Assembly: GCF_014697355.1 (NCBI RefSeq)
Contig: NZ_JACJRQ010000044.1
Location: forward strand, 1-57,463
Length of the DNA stretch: 57,463 nucleotides
Direction: 5' to 3'
From: Nostoc calcicola FACHB-3891
GTDB lineage: Bacteria > Cyanobacteriota > Cyanobacteriia > Cyanobacteriales > Nostocaceae
Position 1 is the stretch's first letter, and the number at the start of each line of letters is the position of its first letter. Of this stretch, positions 24,283 to 32,971 are shown one piece after another. The notes under the pieces are model-generated. The model did not search any database. It was given only the letters and a program-made list of their open reading frames with translations, and was not told where the DNA came from. Position numbers and translations under genes: made by a program.

Positions 24283-26367
24283 CTCATTATTGGGTACTTT
24301 CATTGTCTGAGTTGGTATCCATACAGTAAAAATTGAGCCAACACTCACGGTTGATTCTACTTCAATTCGACCCCGATGAAGTTCTACAAGTTGTTTCGTT
24401 AAAGCTAGTCCCAATCCAGTACCTTCATAGCGGCGGCGATAGGGTGTATCGAGTTGCTGAAATTTCTCAAACAATAATGGTAATTTTTCGTCAGGAATGC
24501 CAATTCCGGTGTCTTCGACTTGAAAAATAGCAGTGTCGTCTTCCACCCAAAGACGCAAAGTAATGCTGCCATTTTCGGGGGTAAATTTAATCGCATTGGT
24601 TAACAAATTCCAGAGAATTTGTTCTACTCGTTCAGAGTCGGCGGTAAAGCGATCGCGCTTTGGATCGATTTGCAAATCAAGTTTGAGATTTACTTGTTCG
24701 CTTGTTGCTTTTTGTTGTAATGATTCCACAGTTCTTTGTGCAACACTCACCAAAGAAAATTCCGAAATATTTAAAGCTGCCTTCCCAGCCTCGATTTGTG
24801 ATAAATCGAGGATATCATTAATCATTTCTAATAAATGTTCTCCACTATCGTGGATTGTTTGCAGATAATCCCGTTGTCGTTGACTTAATTCACCCAAAGG
24901 CCAGCGTAACAACGTCGAAGACATGCCGATTACATAAGTTAAAGGCGTGAGTAATTCATGGCTGATGGTAGCGAGAAATTCACTTCTGAGGCGGCTAGCA
25001 GCTTCGGCGGCTAGGAGGGCGTCACGTAGCGCCCTTGTACGTTCAATGACTCGTTCTTCGAGGGTTTGTTTTTCTTGGGTGAGGGTTTGCATTAACTCAG
25101 CTTGGTGAATGGCGATCGCTAATTGTTCGGCTATGGAACTGAGCAACTTTTTATCGCTATCAGTCCACTGACGTGGGCGATCGCACTGATGAGCAATTAG
25201 CAATCCCCAGAGTTTTTCCTCAAAGATAATCGGTGCAGCTAACTTTGCCCTGACTTGGCATTCCCTTAAAAAATTTAACAAACACTCTTCTAAAGCATAG
25301 GTTTTTTCGATATCATCCACAGCTAAAGTAAAGCCCTGGCGATACTTTTCCCAACATTGAGAGGTTGGGAAAAAACAATTTTTTTCTCTGTAATTCAATA
25401 CCGATGTAATACCATCTTTAGCACGGGCTTCATAGACAATATAACCGCGATATTTTTGATACTCTTCTGGTAGAGATTGACTATTGACTGACAGAGAAAG
25501 TGGGGGTCTACCATTATGGTTATTAGTGGAAAAATCTGAGCCTTGTGTTTCTCGAATTGAGATTTCAGATTTGATACCACTAGTTAAAATTCCCTCTGTT
25601 GTAGCTAGTGCCGTGCCATTGAAATCAATACTATCAAACTGGTATTGTTGAGTCTTGACTTTGGAAGCCTGAAATTTATAAATTACTAATCTGTCTAATT
25701 CCAAAAACTCACGCACCTGTGTAATTGCCGTTGCCATAATTACTGACAAATCCAGGCTTTTGCGGATCTGCGTTGTTACTTGATTTAACAGTTGTTCTTG
25801 GGAAATTTGTTTTTTTAGGGCATCTTCCACTGGCTGACAAATATAAACAGCCGGTCCAATTACGCTTGGAGGTGGTATTATTTCTTGGTTTGGCTGAGTT
25901 AGAAAATATTCTAATAACAACAGCGTGAATTGACTTTGGAGTGTAGGATCGTTAGGTCTAATAAGTTGGCGATAACGTTCGAGGTTTTGGTGAGTATTAG
26001 AATTGCACTCAAACAAATCTGTCAATTCCAAGACAAAAGAGGCGATCGCCTCTAAATTAAATGTCAATGTAGCATTGAGTGAGGAGTTATGAGTTAAAAG
26101 TGAAGAGTTATTCTCCTTGTCTCCCTGATTCCCCTCATCCCCCTCCAAGTTCCCCACCAACAGCCCACTAAACTGCTCAGAAACTACTACTGTAAACCTT
26201 TGCCTTTCCCACTCTACAGGTATGCGAATCGACGCCAACACAGCTTCTGTTAGTACCAAGGCTGGACTTACCACCGTTTGAGCCATCTGCTCTAACAATT
26301 CCCCAAGCTGATTGAATACAACAATAGGCAAGGTTCGAGAAAAGCTCAAATCAAGAGAACTCCGCAT
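24280..26367 (-). CDS. GAF-domain sensor histidine kinase (phytochrome/CBCR-like GAF)
   Basis: The protein of about 695 residues has no membrane segment. A variable N-terminal region is followed by a GAF domain (about 198-425) of the phytochrome or cyanobacteriochrome type, seen in VRAKLAAPIIFEEKLWGLLIAHQCDRPRQW. A Cys near residue 362 (LEECLLNFL) is at the usual bilin-Cys spacing from QVRAKL, but the following His is Leu. A short coiled coil leads to HisKA (phospho-His in FLATISHELLTPLTYVIG, near 470) and HATPase_c: NLLTNAIKFTP, EDTGIGIPDEK, GTGLGLALTKQL. Residues about 75-98 (GDEGNQGDKENNSSLLTHNS) are a repeat-derived insertion. No response regulator is adjacent. Confidence 0.9.
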   Translation of the reverse strand: MRSSLDLSFSRTLPIVVFNQLGELLEQMAQTVVSPALVLTEAVLASIRIPVEWERQRFTVVVSEQFSGLLVGNLEGDEGNQGDKENNSSLLTHNSSLNATLTFNLEAIASFVLELTDLFECNSNTHQNLERYRQLIRPNDPTLQSQFTLLLLEYFLTQPNQEIIPPPSVIGPAVYICQPVEDALKKQISQEQLLNQVTTQIRKSLDLSVIMATAITQVREFLELDRLVIYKFQASKVKTQQYQFDSIDFNGTALATTEGILTSGIKSEISIRETQGSDFSTNNHNGRPPLSLSVNSQSLPEEYQKYRGYIVYEARAKDGITSVLNYREKNCFFPTSQCWEKYRQGFTLAVDDIEKTYALEECLLNFLRECQVRAKLAAPIIFEEKLWGLLIAHQCDRPRQWTDSDKKLLSSIAEQLAIAIHQAELMQTLTQEKQTLEERVIERTRALRDALLAAEAASRLRSEFLATISHELLTPLTYVIGMSSTLLRWPLGELSQRQRDYLQTIHDSGEHLLEMINDILDLSQIEAGKAALNISEFSLVSVAQRTVESLQQKATSEQVNLKLDLQIDPKRDRFTADSERVEQILWNLLTNAIKFTPENGSITLRLWVEDDTAIFQVEDTGIGIPDEKLPLLFEKFQQLDTPYRRRYEGTGLGLALTKQLVELHRGRIEVESTVSVGSIFTVWIPTQTMKVPNNE

Positions 26368-26500
26368 TTTCAATCATTGTGGTAAGAGGGGGCTGAATGC
26401 AGGGGCGAAAGTTTGTTTTTCTTCAGAAGAACTTAGGAGTCGGAATGGGCTACTTTTTTCTTGTGTACTAACCAACAGTTTAAGACGGTAATAGAAGATT

Positions 26501-29500
26501 ATGCATCGTATTAGTGGCATATCGGGTGGATTGAATCAGTCAGAGAGTTTAATTTTTGTAGAACAAACTCCAGCGACTTTGGTGTTGATTACGGCTGCTG
26601 ATACCGACATTCAAACCTTGGCAGCTGCCGTTGGTAAATTACCTGCATCCTTTCCTACATTCAGAGTCGCCAACTTATTGCAATTGCAGCAACAATTAAG
26701 TATAGATACTTACGCAGAGCAAGTTTTAGAACTTGCCCAGGTAATCGTTCTACGCCTGTTAGGAGGACGTTCATACTGGGCTTATGGCTTAGAAGTAGTG
26801 CAGGAAATTGTGCAACGTAATGGTACAACCCTTATTGTAATGCCCGGAGACGACAGTCTCGATCCCGAATTGATATCCCACTCTACTGTGCCTTTGGGCA
26901 TTGTTAACCAGGTATGGCAGTATTTTAGCGAAGGCGGAGTCGAAAATTTCGTGAATGCTCTGCAATTTATCGCCGACACTTGTTTGTTAACTGCATATAA
27001 TCCTCCATTACCCCAGCGCATACCGCGTGTGGGATTGTATGAATGGGGAGTTGGGGAGGAGGGAAGCAGAGGGGCAGGGGAGCAGAGGGGCAGGGGAGAG
27101 TTAGAAGTGGATTCATCCACCTCAGAACTCCGTTCATCCACCTTTGAACCGGATTCATCCACCTCAGAACTCCGTTCATCCACCTTTGAACCGGATTCAT
27201 CCACCTCAGAACTCCGTTCATCTACCTTTGAACCGGATTCATCCACCTCAGAACTCCGTTCATCCACCTTTGAACCGGATTCATCCACTTCACAACTCCG
27301 TTCATCCAGATCAGAACTCCGTTCATCCACCTTTGAACGGGATTCATCCACTTCAGATACTCAAGGCTTTCAATGCCCAATCCCCAATGCCCAATCCCCA
27401 ATCCCCAAAGTCGGCATACTTTTCTACCGCGCCCATTATTTAGCGGGAAACACTAAGGTAATCGATGCTTTATGCCAAGCTTTAGTACAGAAAAATTTAC
27501 AACCAGTGCCAGTTTTTGTTTCGTCATTGCGTGAACCAGATGTTCAAATTGAGTTGAGTGAATTTTTTCAACCCAAAGAAGGCGAACCAATTGCACTGCT
27601 GCTGAATACCACCAGTTTTTCTTTAGCAAGATTGGAGAGCGAAACACCCCAAACCGAACTGTGGCAAAAATTAGATGTGCCTGTATTGCAGGTTATCCTC
27701 AGTGGCGGATCGGTTGAACAGTGGGAGTTACAGTTTCAAGGACTTTCTCCCCGCGATATTGGGATGAATGTAGCGCTACCAGAAGTAGATGGGCGGATTA
27801 TTACTCGTGCTGTGTCTTTTAAAGCAGTTCAAACTCGTAATTCCGATTTAGAGACAGATGTGGTAGTTTATGAACCAGTGAGCGATCGCATCGAGTTTGT
27901 TGCTCAACTAGCAGCAAATTGGGTGCGTCTACGTTCAAAACCACCCCAAGAGCGGCGAATTGCCCTAATTCTGGCAAACTACCCCAACCGCAATGGACGG
28001 CTAGCTAATGGTGTGGGACTCGATACCCCAGCTAGTTGCACAGAAATCCTGCAAGCTTTACACCAAGCCGGGTATCAAGTAGAAAATCCACCTGCCCAAG
28101 GAGATGAGTTGATTCAACGGCTAACATCTGGTGTAACCAACGATCCGGAAAGTCAAGAATGGCATCCGGTGCAGCAAAGTGTCTCTTGGACAGAATATCA
28201 AGAATATTTCGCTGCTTTGCCAGAACAAGTTAGGCAGGGTATCAGTGAACGTTGGGATAAACCAATTTTAGATTCAATCCAAAATCCAAAATCCAAAATC
28301 CAAAATTGGACTGTTCCCGGAATTCAACTCGGCAACATCTTCGTAGGAATTCAGCCACCAAGGGGCTATGATAATGACCCCAGTTTGAATTATCATGCGC
28401 CGGATTTAGAACCAACCCATGCTTATTTAGCTTTTTACTATTGGGTTAGAGAATGTTTTGGTGCTGATGCTGTAGTTCATGTGGGCAAACACGGAAATTT
28501 AGAATGGTTACCCGGTAAAAGTGTGGCTTTATCGAGTAATTGCTATCCAGAAGTAGCTTTTGGCGCACTTCCCCACCTGTACCCGTTTATTGTCAATGAC
28601 CCTGGTGAGGGTTCCCAAGCTAAACGTCGCGCCCAAGCAGTGATTATAGATCACCTGACGCCACCCATGACTCGTGCGGAACTCTACGGTTCTTTGCAAC
28701 AGTTAGAAAATTTAATTGATGAGTATTATGAAGCGGAAAGTTTAGATCCTTCCCGTTTACCAACAATCCGCGATCGCATCCGCGAATTAATTCTTCAAGA
28801 AAATTTACATCTGGATTTAGGAATCCAAAACGCAGAAATTTTAAATTCAGAATTTTTAATTTTGAATTCTTTAGATGGTTATCTTTGTGAACTCAAAGAA
28901 GCTCAAATCCGTGATGGCTTACACATTTTTGGCCAATGTCCCCAAGGACAGCAACTAAGAGATTTAATAGTAGCGATCGCTCGCATACCCAATCGCTATT
29001 CTCTAGGCATTACCCGCGCCATAGCCCAAGATTGGGGTCTAGACTTCGACCCCCTCACAGCAGACTTGTCCATGACTAGTGGTGAATATTCAGTAGTCAA
29101 TGGCACAGAATGTCGCACCATCGGTGATATTGTTGAAGTCCTAGAACAACACGCCGCCCTTTTAGTAGAAAAACTCATCAGCCAGAACTCAGAACTCAGA
29201 ACTCAGAATTCAGAACTCAGAATTCAGAACTCAGAATTCAGAACTCAGAACTCAGAACTCAGAATTCAGAACTCAGAATTCAGAACTCAGAATTCAGAAC
29301 TCCTAACTCCTAACTCCTCACTCCTAACTCCTAACTCCCCACCTCCCCACCTCCCCACCTCCCCACTCCCCACCGTTCTCAACTGGATACGCGATCGCCT
29401 GCTTCCTGCTTTACAACAAACCGATCGAGAAATTACCCATTTATTACACGGACTGGATGGCGGTTATGTCCCCAGCGCCCCATCTGGCGCACCCACCCGC

Positions 29501-30862
29501 GGACGCCCGGAAGTTCTACCAACCGGGAGAAACTTTTATTCTGTGGATATTCGCGCCATTCCCACAGAAACTGCTTGGGATATCGGCAGAAAAGCCGCTG
29601 AAACCCTGGTTGAATATTACACTCAAGAACATGGAGAGTATCCAAAAACACTAGGCTTATCATTGTGGGGAACTGCCACCATGAGAACTGGAGGTGATGA
29701 TATCGCCGAAGCCTTGGCTTTACTGGGAGTAACACCAGTGTGGGATGGTGCAGCACGGCGGGTGGTGGATTTTGAAATTTTACCTCTGGCAGTTTTAGGG
29801 CGTCCCCGCGTAGATGTCACCTTGCGAATTTCCGGATTCTTCCGCGATGCATTTCCCAACTTAATTGATTTATTCGCTCAAGCAGTGACAGCAGTGGCCA
29901 ACTTGGATGAACCCCCAGAACAAAACCCCCTCGCCGTTGCAGTTCGCCAAGAGACTGATTTGTGGACTCAACAAGGTTTAACTTTAGAAACGGCAAAAGA
30001 GCGATCGCTTTATCGCATCTTTGGTTCTCGTCCAGGTGCTTACGGCGCCGGACTCCAAGGTTTAATCGAATCGCAAAACTGGACAGATGACCAAGACTTA
30101 GCCCGCGCCTACATCAACTGGAGTTCTTACGCCTATTCCTCAGGAGCAGGGGAGCAGGGAGCAGGGGGGGCAGGGGGAGATGAGGGAGATAAGGGAGTAA
30201 GGGAAGATGAGGGAGAAAATACTTCCTCATCCCCCTCATCCCCCTCATCCCCCTCATCCCCCACTCCCCACTCCCCACTCCCCACTCCCAAAATCTTCGA
30301 GCAACGCTTAGCCCAAATGCAAGTTGTACTCCACAATCAAGACAACCGCGAACACGATCTGCTCGATTCTGATGATTATTACCAATTTCAGGGAGGCTTA
30401 ACGGCGGCGGTGCGTTCTCTACAGGGAAAAAATCCTCAAACCTATTTTGGGGATAATTCTATACCCGCCCAACCACGAGTCCGCCAACTGAAAGAAGAAA
30501 TCGCACGGGTGTATCGTTCTCGCGTAGTTAACCCCAAATGGATTGCAGGAGTTATGCGTCACGGGTATAAAGGTGCTTTTGAAATGGCGGCGACAGTAGA
30601 CTATTTATTCGCCTACGATGCTACAACTAAATGTGTCGAAGATTATATGTATCAAGGCATTGTAGACGCTTATTTACTCGATCCAGTAGTCTTGGAATTC
30701 ATTGAGGAAAAAAATCCTTATGCACTGCGTGATATTGCCGAAAGATTATTAGAAGCACACAAGCGCAATTTATGGGAGGATGTAAATATAGGAACATTAG
30801 AAGCTTTGAGAAACCTAGTACATCAAGCTGAAGCAGTTATCGAAGAAAAATCAATGGTGTAG
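26501..30862 (+). CDS. cobN: Cobaltochelatase subunit CobN with many in-frame repeat insertions
   Basis: CobN is the large ATP-dependent subunit that inserts cobalt into the corrin ring in aerobic B12 synthesis (with CobS/CobT or ChlI/D partners). The start MHRISGISGG and core blocks mark the CobN/ChlH family: GIQLGNIFVGIQPPRGYDND, HAYLAFYYWVRECFGADAVVHVGKHGNLEWLPGK, GEYPKTLGLSLWGTATMRTGGDDIAEALALLG and KGAFEMAATVDYLFAYDAT. At 1453 residues it is longer than usual. The excess sits in low-complexity blocks at about residues 181-305, 588-604, 774-790, 894-957, 990-1008 and 1212-1264, all in frame. The peptidoglycan-binding gene follows 9 bp after the stop. Confidence 0.93.
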   Translation: MHRISGISGGLNQSESLIFVEQTPATLVLITAADTDIQTLAAAVGKLPASFPTFRVANLLQLQQQLSIDTYAEQVLELAQVIVLRLLGGRSYWAYGLEVVQEIVQRNGTTLIVMPGDDSLDPELISHSTVPLGIVNQVWQYFSEGGVENFVNALQFIADTCLLTAYNPPLPQRIPRVGLYEWGVGEEGSRGAGEQRGRGELEVDSSTSELRSSTFEPDSSTSELRSSTFEPDSSTSELRSSTFEPDSSTSELRSSTFEPDSSTSQLRSSRSELRSSTFERDSSTSDTQGFQCPIPNAQSPIPKVGILFYRAHYLAGNTKVIDALCQALVQKNLQPVPVFVSSLREPDVQIELSEFFQPKEGEPIALLLNTTSFSLARLESETPQTELWQKLDVPVLQVILSGGSVEQWELQFQGLSPRDIGMNVALPEVDGRIITRAVSFKAVQTRNSDLETDVVVYEPVSDRIEFVAQLAANWVRLRSKPPQERRIALILANYPNRNGRLANGVGLDTPASCTEILQALHQAGYQVENPPAQGDELIQRLTSGVTNDPESQEWHPVQQSVSWTEYQEYFAALPEQVRQGISERWDKPILDSIQNPKSKIQNWTVPGIQLGNIFVGIQPPRGYDNDPSLNYHAPDLEPTHAYLAFYYWVRECFGADAVVHVGKHGNLEWLPGKSVALSSNCYPEVAFGALPHLYPFIVNDPGEGSQAKRRAQAVIIDHLTPPMTRAELYGSLQQLENLIDEYYEAESLDPSRLPTIRDRIRELILQENLHLDLGIQNAEILNSEFLILNSLDGYLCELKEAQIRDGLHIFGQCPQGQQLRDLIVAIARIPNRYSLGITRAIAQDWGLDFDPLTADLSMTSGEYSVVNGTECRTIGDIVEVLEQHAALLVEKLISQNSELRTQNSELRIQNSEFRTQNSELRIQNSEFRTQNSELLTPNSSLLTPNSPPPHLPTSPLPTVLNWIRDRLLPALQQTDREITHLLHGLDGGYVPSAPSGAPTRGRPEVLPTGRNFYSVDIRAIPTETAWDIGRKAAETLVEYYTQEHGEYPKTLGLSLWGTATMRTGGDDIAEALALLGVTPVWDGAARRVVDFEILPLAVLGRPRVDVTLRISGFFRDAFPNLIDLFAQAVTAVANLDEPPEQNPLAVAVRQETDLWTQQGLTLETAKERSLYRIFGSRPGAYGAGLQGLIESQNWTDDQDLARAYINWSSYAYSSGAGEQGAGGAGGDEGDKGVREDEGENTSSSPSSPSSPSSPTPHSPLPTPKIFEQRLAQMQVVLHNQDNREHDLLDSDDYYQFQGGLTAAVRSLQGKNPQTYFGDNSIPAQPRVRQLKEEIARVYRSRVVNPKWIAGVMRHGYKGAFEMAATVDYLFAYDATTKCVEDYMYQGIVDAYLLDPVVLEFIEEKNPYALRDIAERLLEAHKRNLWEDVNIGTLEALRNLVHQAEAVIEEKSMV
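27110..27361 (+). repeat. 21/42-bp tandem repeat inside cobN
   Basis: Twelve heptad-coding units alternate DSSTSEL and RSSTFEP. The 42-bp dimer is nearly perfect. Read on the minus strand the same DNA gives V-D-E-R-S-S-E and V-D-E-S-G-S-K. This resembles the left-edge repeat, which reads V-D-A-I-E-L-Q; both share AGGT-S-GATG at the start of each unit. Confidence 0.9.
29180..29372 (+). repeat. CAGAACTCAGAATT short repeat block inside cobN
   Basis: Repeated CAGAACTCAGAATTCAGAAC units, then CTCCTAACTCCTAA and CTCCCCACCTCCCCAC, add about 64 residues (NSELRTQNSELRIQ, then Pro/Ser-rich). The same sequences occur in intergenic gaps of this window. Confidence 0.85.
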
Positions 30863-30871
30863 GAAAAAAAT

Positions 30872-32008
30872 ATGGAGAATCTAGCGTATTTACACCTAGC
30901 TTATGCTTACGAAGACGGCACACCCAGTGAATTGATTTCGTTCAGTTCTTTGTTTAACAAAGCAACTGCACCAGACTGGAAACGGCTTTCTGGAAAGGCT
31001 TGGAAGTATATGCTGCCCCTTGCTTTGTCTTTGTCGATTCTCAGTGCTGTCAGCAGCGTCATGGCACTGGAAAAAGGCGATCGAGGACCTTCTGTCAGGA
31101 ATTTACAACAAAAATTAAAATCAGCAGGTTTTTACCAAGCTCCCATCACCGAAGTGTATGACGTATCCACAGAACAATCTGTGCGCCGTTTCCAAAAGGC
31201 TGCTGGCATACAAGTCAACGGTGTTGTTGGATCAACCACCCTAGACAAATTAGAAGACTGGCAAGCTAAAAAGCCTAGTTCCACAACTACAGCGAAAAAA
31301 ACTACTGCTGCGACTACACAAGCTAAAAAAACTAGCACTACGAGTTCAGCTAGTTCAGCAACCAACCAACGCCGCAATTCCAACTACCTAATGAAGGGAG
31401 ATGAAGGCGAAAATATCAGGGTTTTGCAAGAACGGTTAAGAGTTGCAGGCTTTTATTACGGGAACGCCACAGGAATATTTGGCCCAATTACTGAAGAAGC
31501 TGTTAAGCGCTTCCAAGATTCTTACAACTTAAGTGTTGATGGGGTTGTTGGCCCGGCAACATTAGCTAAATTGCCACCAGTTGGCGTTGGTGATGGAGAA
31601 GAAGCTCCTAAAAAGGTAGCAAATCGAGATAAACTCCGCCTTGGCGATCGCGGTGAGCCAGTTAGATTGCTTCAAGAACACCTAATTCAGGCAGGATATT
31701 TAGAGGGAGAGCCAAATGGCTACTTTGGTCCCTACACTGCGGATGCTGTCAAGAGATTTCAGGCAGCTAATTTCTTGGCAGCAAGTGGGGTTGCTGGCCC
31801 AACTACTAGAGCTAAGTTATACAGCTCAATAAATACTGCCCCTAAAAGCGAGTTTAGTGTCCTGGAAATCCAAACGCGATTACGGGAGCGTGGTTTTTAT
31901 AAAGGCAAGCTCAACGGTGTGATGGCAGATGACACCAAAAAAGCAATTAAACAAGCCCAAGAATTCTACGGCATCAGTCTAAAGGATCTTAAGAGCGGAC
32001 GCTTTTAG
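30872..32008 (+). CDS. Peptidoglycan-binding protein with PG_binding_1 repeats
   Basis: The 378-residue protein has an N-terminal cytoplasmic segment, one hydrophobic segment at about 46-66 (YMLPLALSLSILSAVSSVMA), and then extracytoplasmic PG_binding_1 domains. Four copies are visible, at about 67-127, 166-227, 249-310 and 323-375. Signatures are LEKGDRGPSVRNLQQKLKSAGFY, MKGDEGENIRVLQERLRVAGFYYG, LRLGDRGEPVRLLQEHLIQAGYL and a last, weaker one. A Thr/Ala/Lys-rich linker separates the first two. No catalytic domain is seen, so it probably anchors or organises at the cell wall. An inverted repeat (AGCGGACGC...GCATCCGCT) overlaps the stop and may terminate transcription. Confidence 0.88.
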   Translation: MENLAYLHLAYAYEDGTPSELISFSSLFNKATAPDWKRLSGKAWKYMLPLALSLSILSAVSSVMALEKGDRGPSVRNLQQKLKSAGFYQAPITEVYDVSTEQSVRRFQKAAGIQVNGVVGSTTLDKLEDWQAKKPSSTTTAKKTTAATTQAKKTSTTSSASSATNQRRNSNYLMKGDEGENIRVLQERLRVAGFYYGNATGIFGPITEEAVKRFQDSYNLSVDGVVGPATLAKLPPVGVGDGEEAPKKVANRDKLRLGDRGEPVRLLQEHLIQAGYLEGEPNGYFGPYTADAVKRFQAANFLAASGVAGPTTRAKLYSSINTAPKSEFSVLEIQTRLRERGFYKGKLNGVMADDTKKAIKQAQEFYGISLKDLKSGRF

Positions 32009-32140
32009 CATCCGCTTTGGCGTTGTTAGTATCAGTCTTCAACTGCTTGCTTGCCTCCAGTAACAGCAAAGAAAGGAACTGCTCAGAATTCCATTTATTT
32101 GGTTAGTTTGAGTAGTTTCGTTTTTTTATTTAGCCAAATC

Positions 32141-32596
32141 CTAAAGCGGCATCAGCGCTCGTTGGCACTTGGGACACACCGCATGGATGGTCATTTGACA
32201 GTCAAGTAAGTGAAAACCTTCTTTTTGAGCAGTTTTTGCCCCAATTTTTAAAATTGAGTCATTTTTAAACTCAATGGTTGAGTTGCAGCGAACACAAATT
32301 AGGTGATGATGGTGATGGGGATAGGGCTGGTTGAGTTCATAATGCTTATGTCCCTCACCCAGTTCTAATTCCCGTAGAATCCCCATTCTGGCCATCAACT
32401 TCAAAGTCCGATAAATAGTTGACAGACTGATCCCTTCACCATCAGTTTCTAACCGATGATAAAGATCTTCGGCACTTAAATGTTCACCTTGCGGAAGTTC
32501 TTGAAAAATGTGTAAAATTGTTTCGCGCTGGGGAGTCAAACGCCAGCCTCGTTCGTTCAGTTCTGCCTTGAGTGAAGTAGTTGTGTAAGCAGTCAT
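32141..32596 (-). CDS. furA: Ferric uptake regulator FurA
   Basis: The 151-residue Fur protein has an N-terminal winged helix (LKAELNERGWRLTPQRETILHIF ... SLSTIYRTLKLM). The C-terminal metal and dimer domain contains a five-His run at residues 94-98. Five cysteines at 101, 104, 133, 141 and 144 form CVRC and CPKC motifs, the arrangement known from Anabaena FurA. It represses iron-uptake genes with Fe(II) as co-repressor and has redox functions. Its neighbour on the same strand is sigC, as I recall for Anabaena sp. PCC 7120. The start is ATG at 32596. Confidence 0.95.
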   Translation of the reverse strand: MTAYTTTSLKAELNERGWRLTPQRETILHIFQELPQGEHLSAEDLYHRLETDGEGISLSTIYRTLKLMARMGILRELELGEGHKHYELNQPYPHHHHHLICVRCNSTIEFKNDSILKIGAKTAQKEGFHLLDCQMTIHAVCPKCQRALMPL

Positions 32597-32602
32597 AGCT
32601 AA

Positions 32603-32635
32603 TATTTCTCAACAAAGCCTGTTAGTTGAGAATAT
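32603..32635. promoter_or_regulatory. Putative Fur box upstream of furA
   Basis: TTCTCAAC (32606-32613) and GTTGAGAA (32625-32632) form an inverted repeat with an 11-bp spacer. The flanks ATATTT and TATAA extend its symmetry. It lies 10-40 bp before the furA ATG. FurA is known to autoregulate through AT-rich sites containing TTCTCAA. Confidence 0.55.
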
Positions 32636-32903
32636 AACAAATCTTGGGAGCTATTTGCAACAATCATTGCCTATTGAGAATCTTTACTAAACGATCGAGA
32701 AAAATTAATCAAATCTTGATAAATAACTTAGCTAACAATTGATCCCCGCCCTCAAGAGATTCTGAACAAAGGTCTGGGGAAAGTGCTGTATGCTTAGATG
32801 CAAATAATTAGCTATAAGCTTCTAATAAGTTTTATGTCTGCGGATCAAATGCAGTTATTTGTCGCTACTAACTTGTCAGGTAAAGTTTTCAAATGACAAA
32901 GCG

Positions 32904-32940
32904 CAAAATCTGAGCAGAGGTTTCCTCTGCTCAGATTTTG
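32904..32940 (-). terminator. sigC terminator hairpin
   Basis: CAAAATCTGAGCAGAGG and CCTCTGCTCAGATTTTG are perfect 17-bp complementary arms around TTT. The hairpin starts 31 bp after the sigC stop on the minus strand, and the stem carries its own A/T runs at the base. Confidence 0.75.
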
Positions 32941-32971
32941 TAACAGATGACTAATGACAAATAACCATTGA

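Larger units (their letters stand above)
32597..32971. other. Gap between furA and sigC
   Basis: The furA promoter region is at its left, and a second TATTGAGAATC motif lies near 32673. The sigC terminator hairpin is at 32904-32940. No gene is seen in between. Confidence 0.5.

Noticed and set aside
26374..26500. Cobalamin riboswitch before cobN
   Set aside because: The leader of about 130 bp lacks the conserved B12-box and the usual paired helices as far as can be read.
26782..27351. 189-codon minus-strand ORF in cobN (VDERSSE heptads)
   Set aside because: It is the antisense reading of the in-frame tandem repeat inside a conserved cobN frame.
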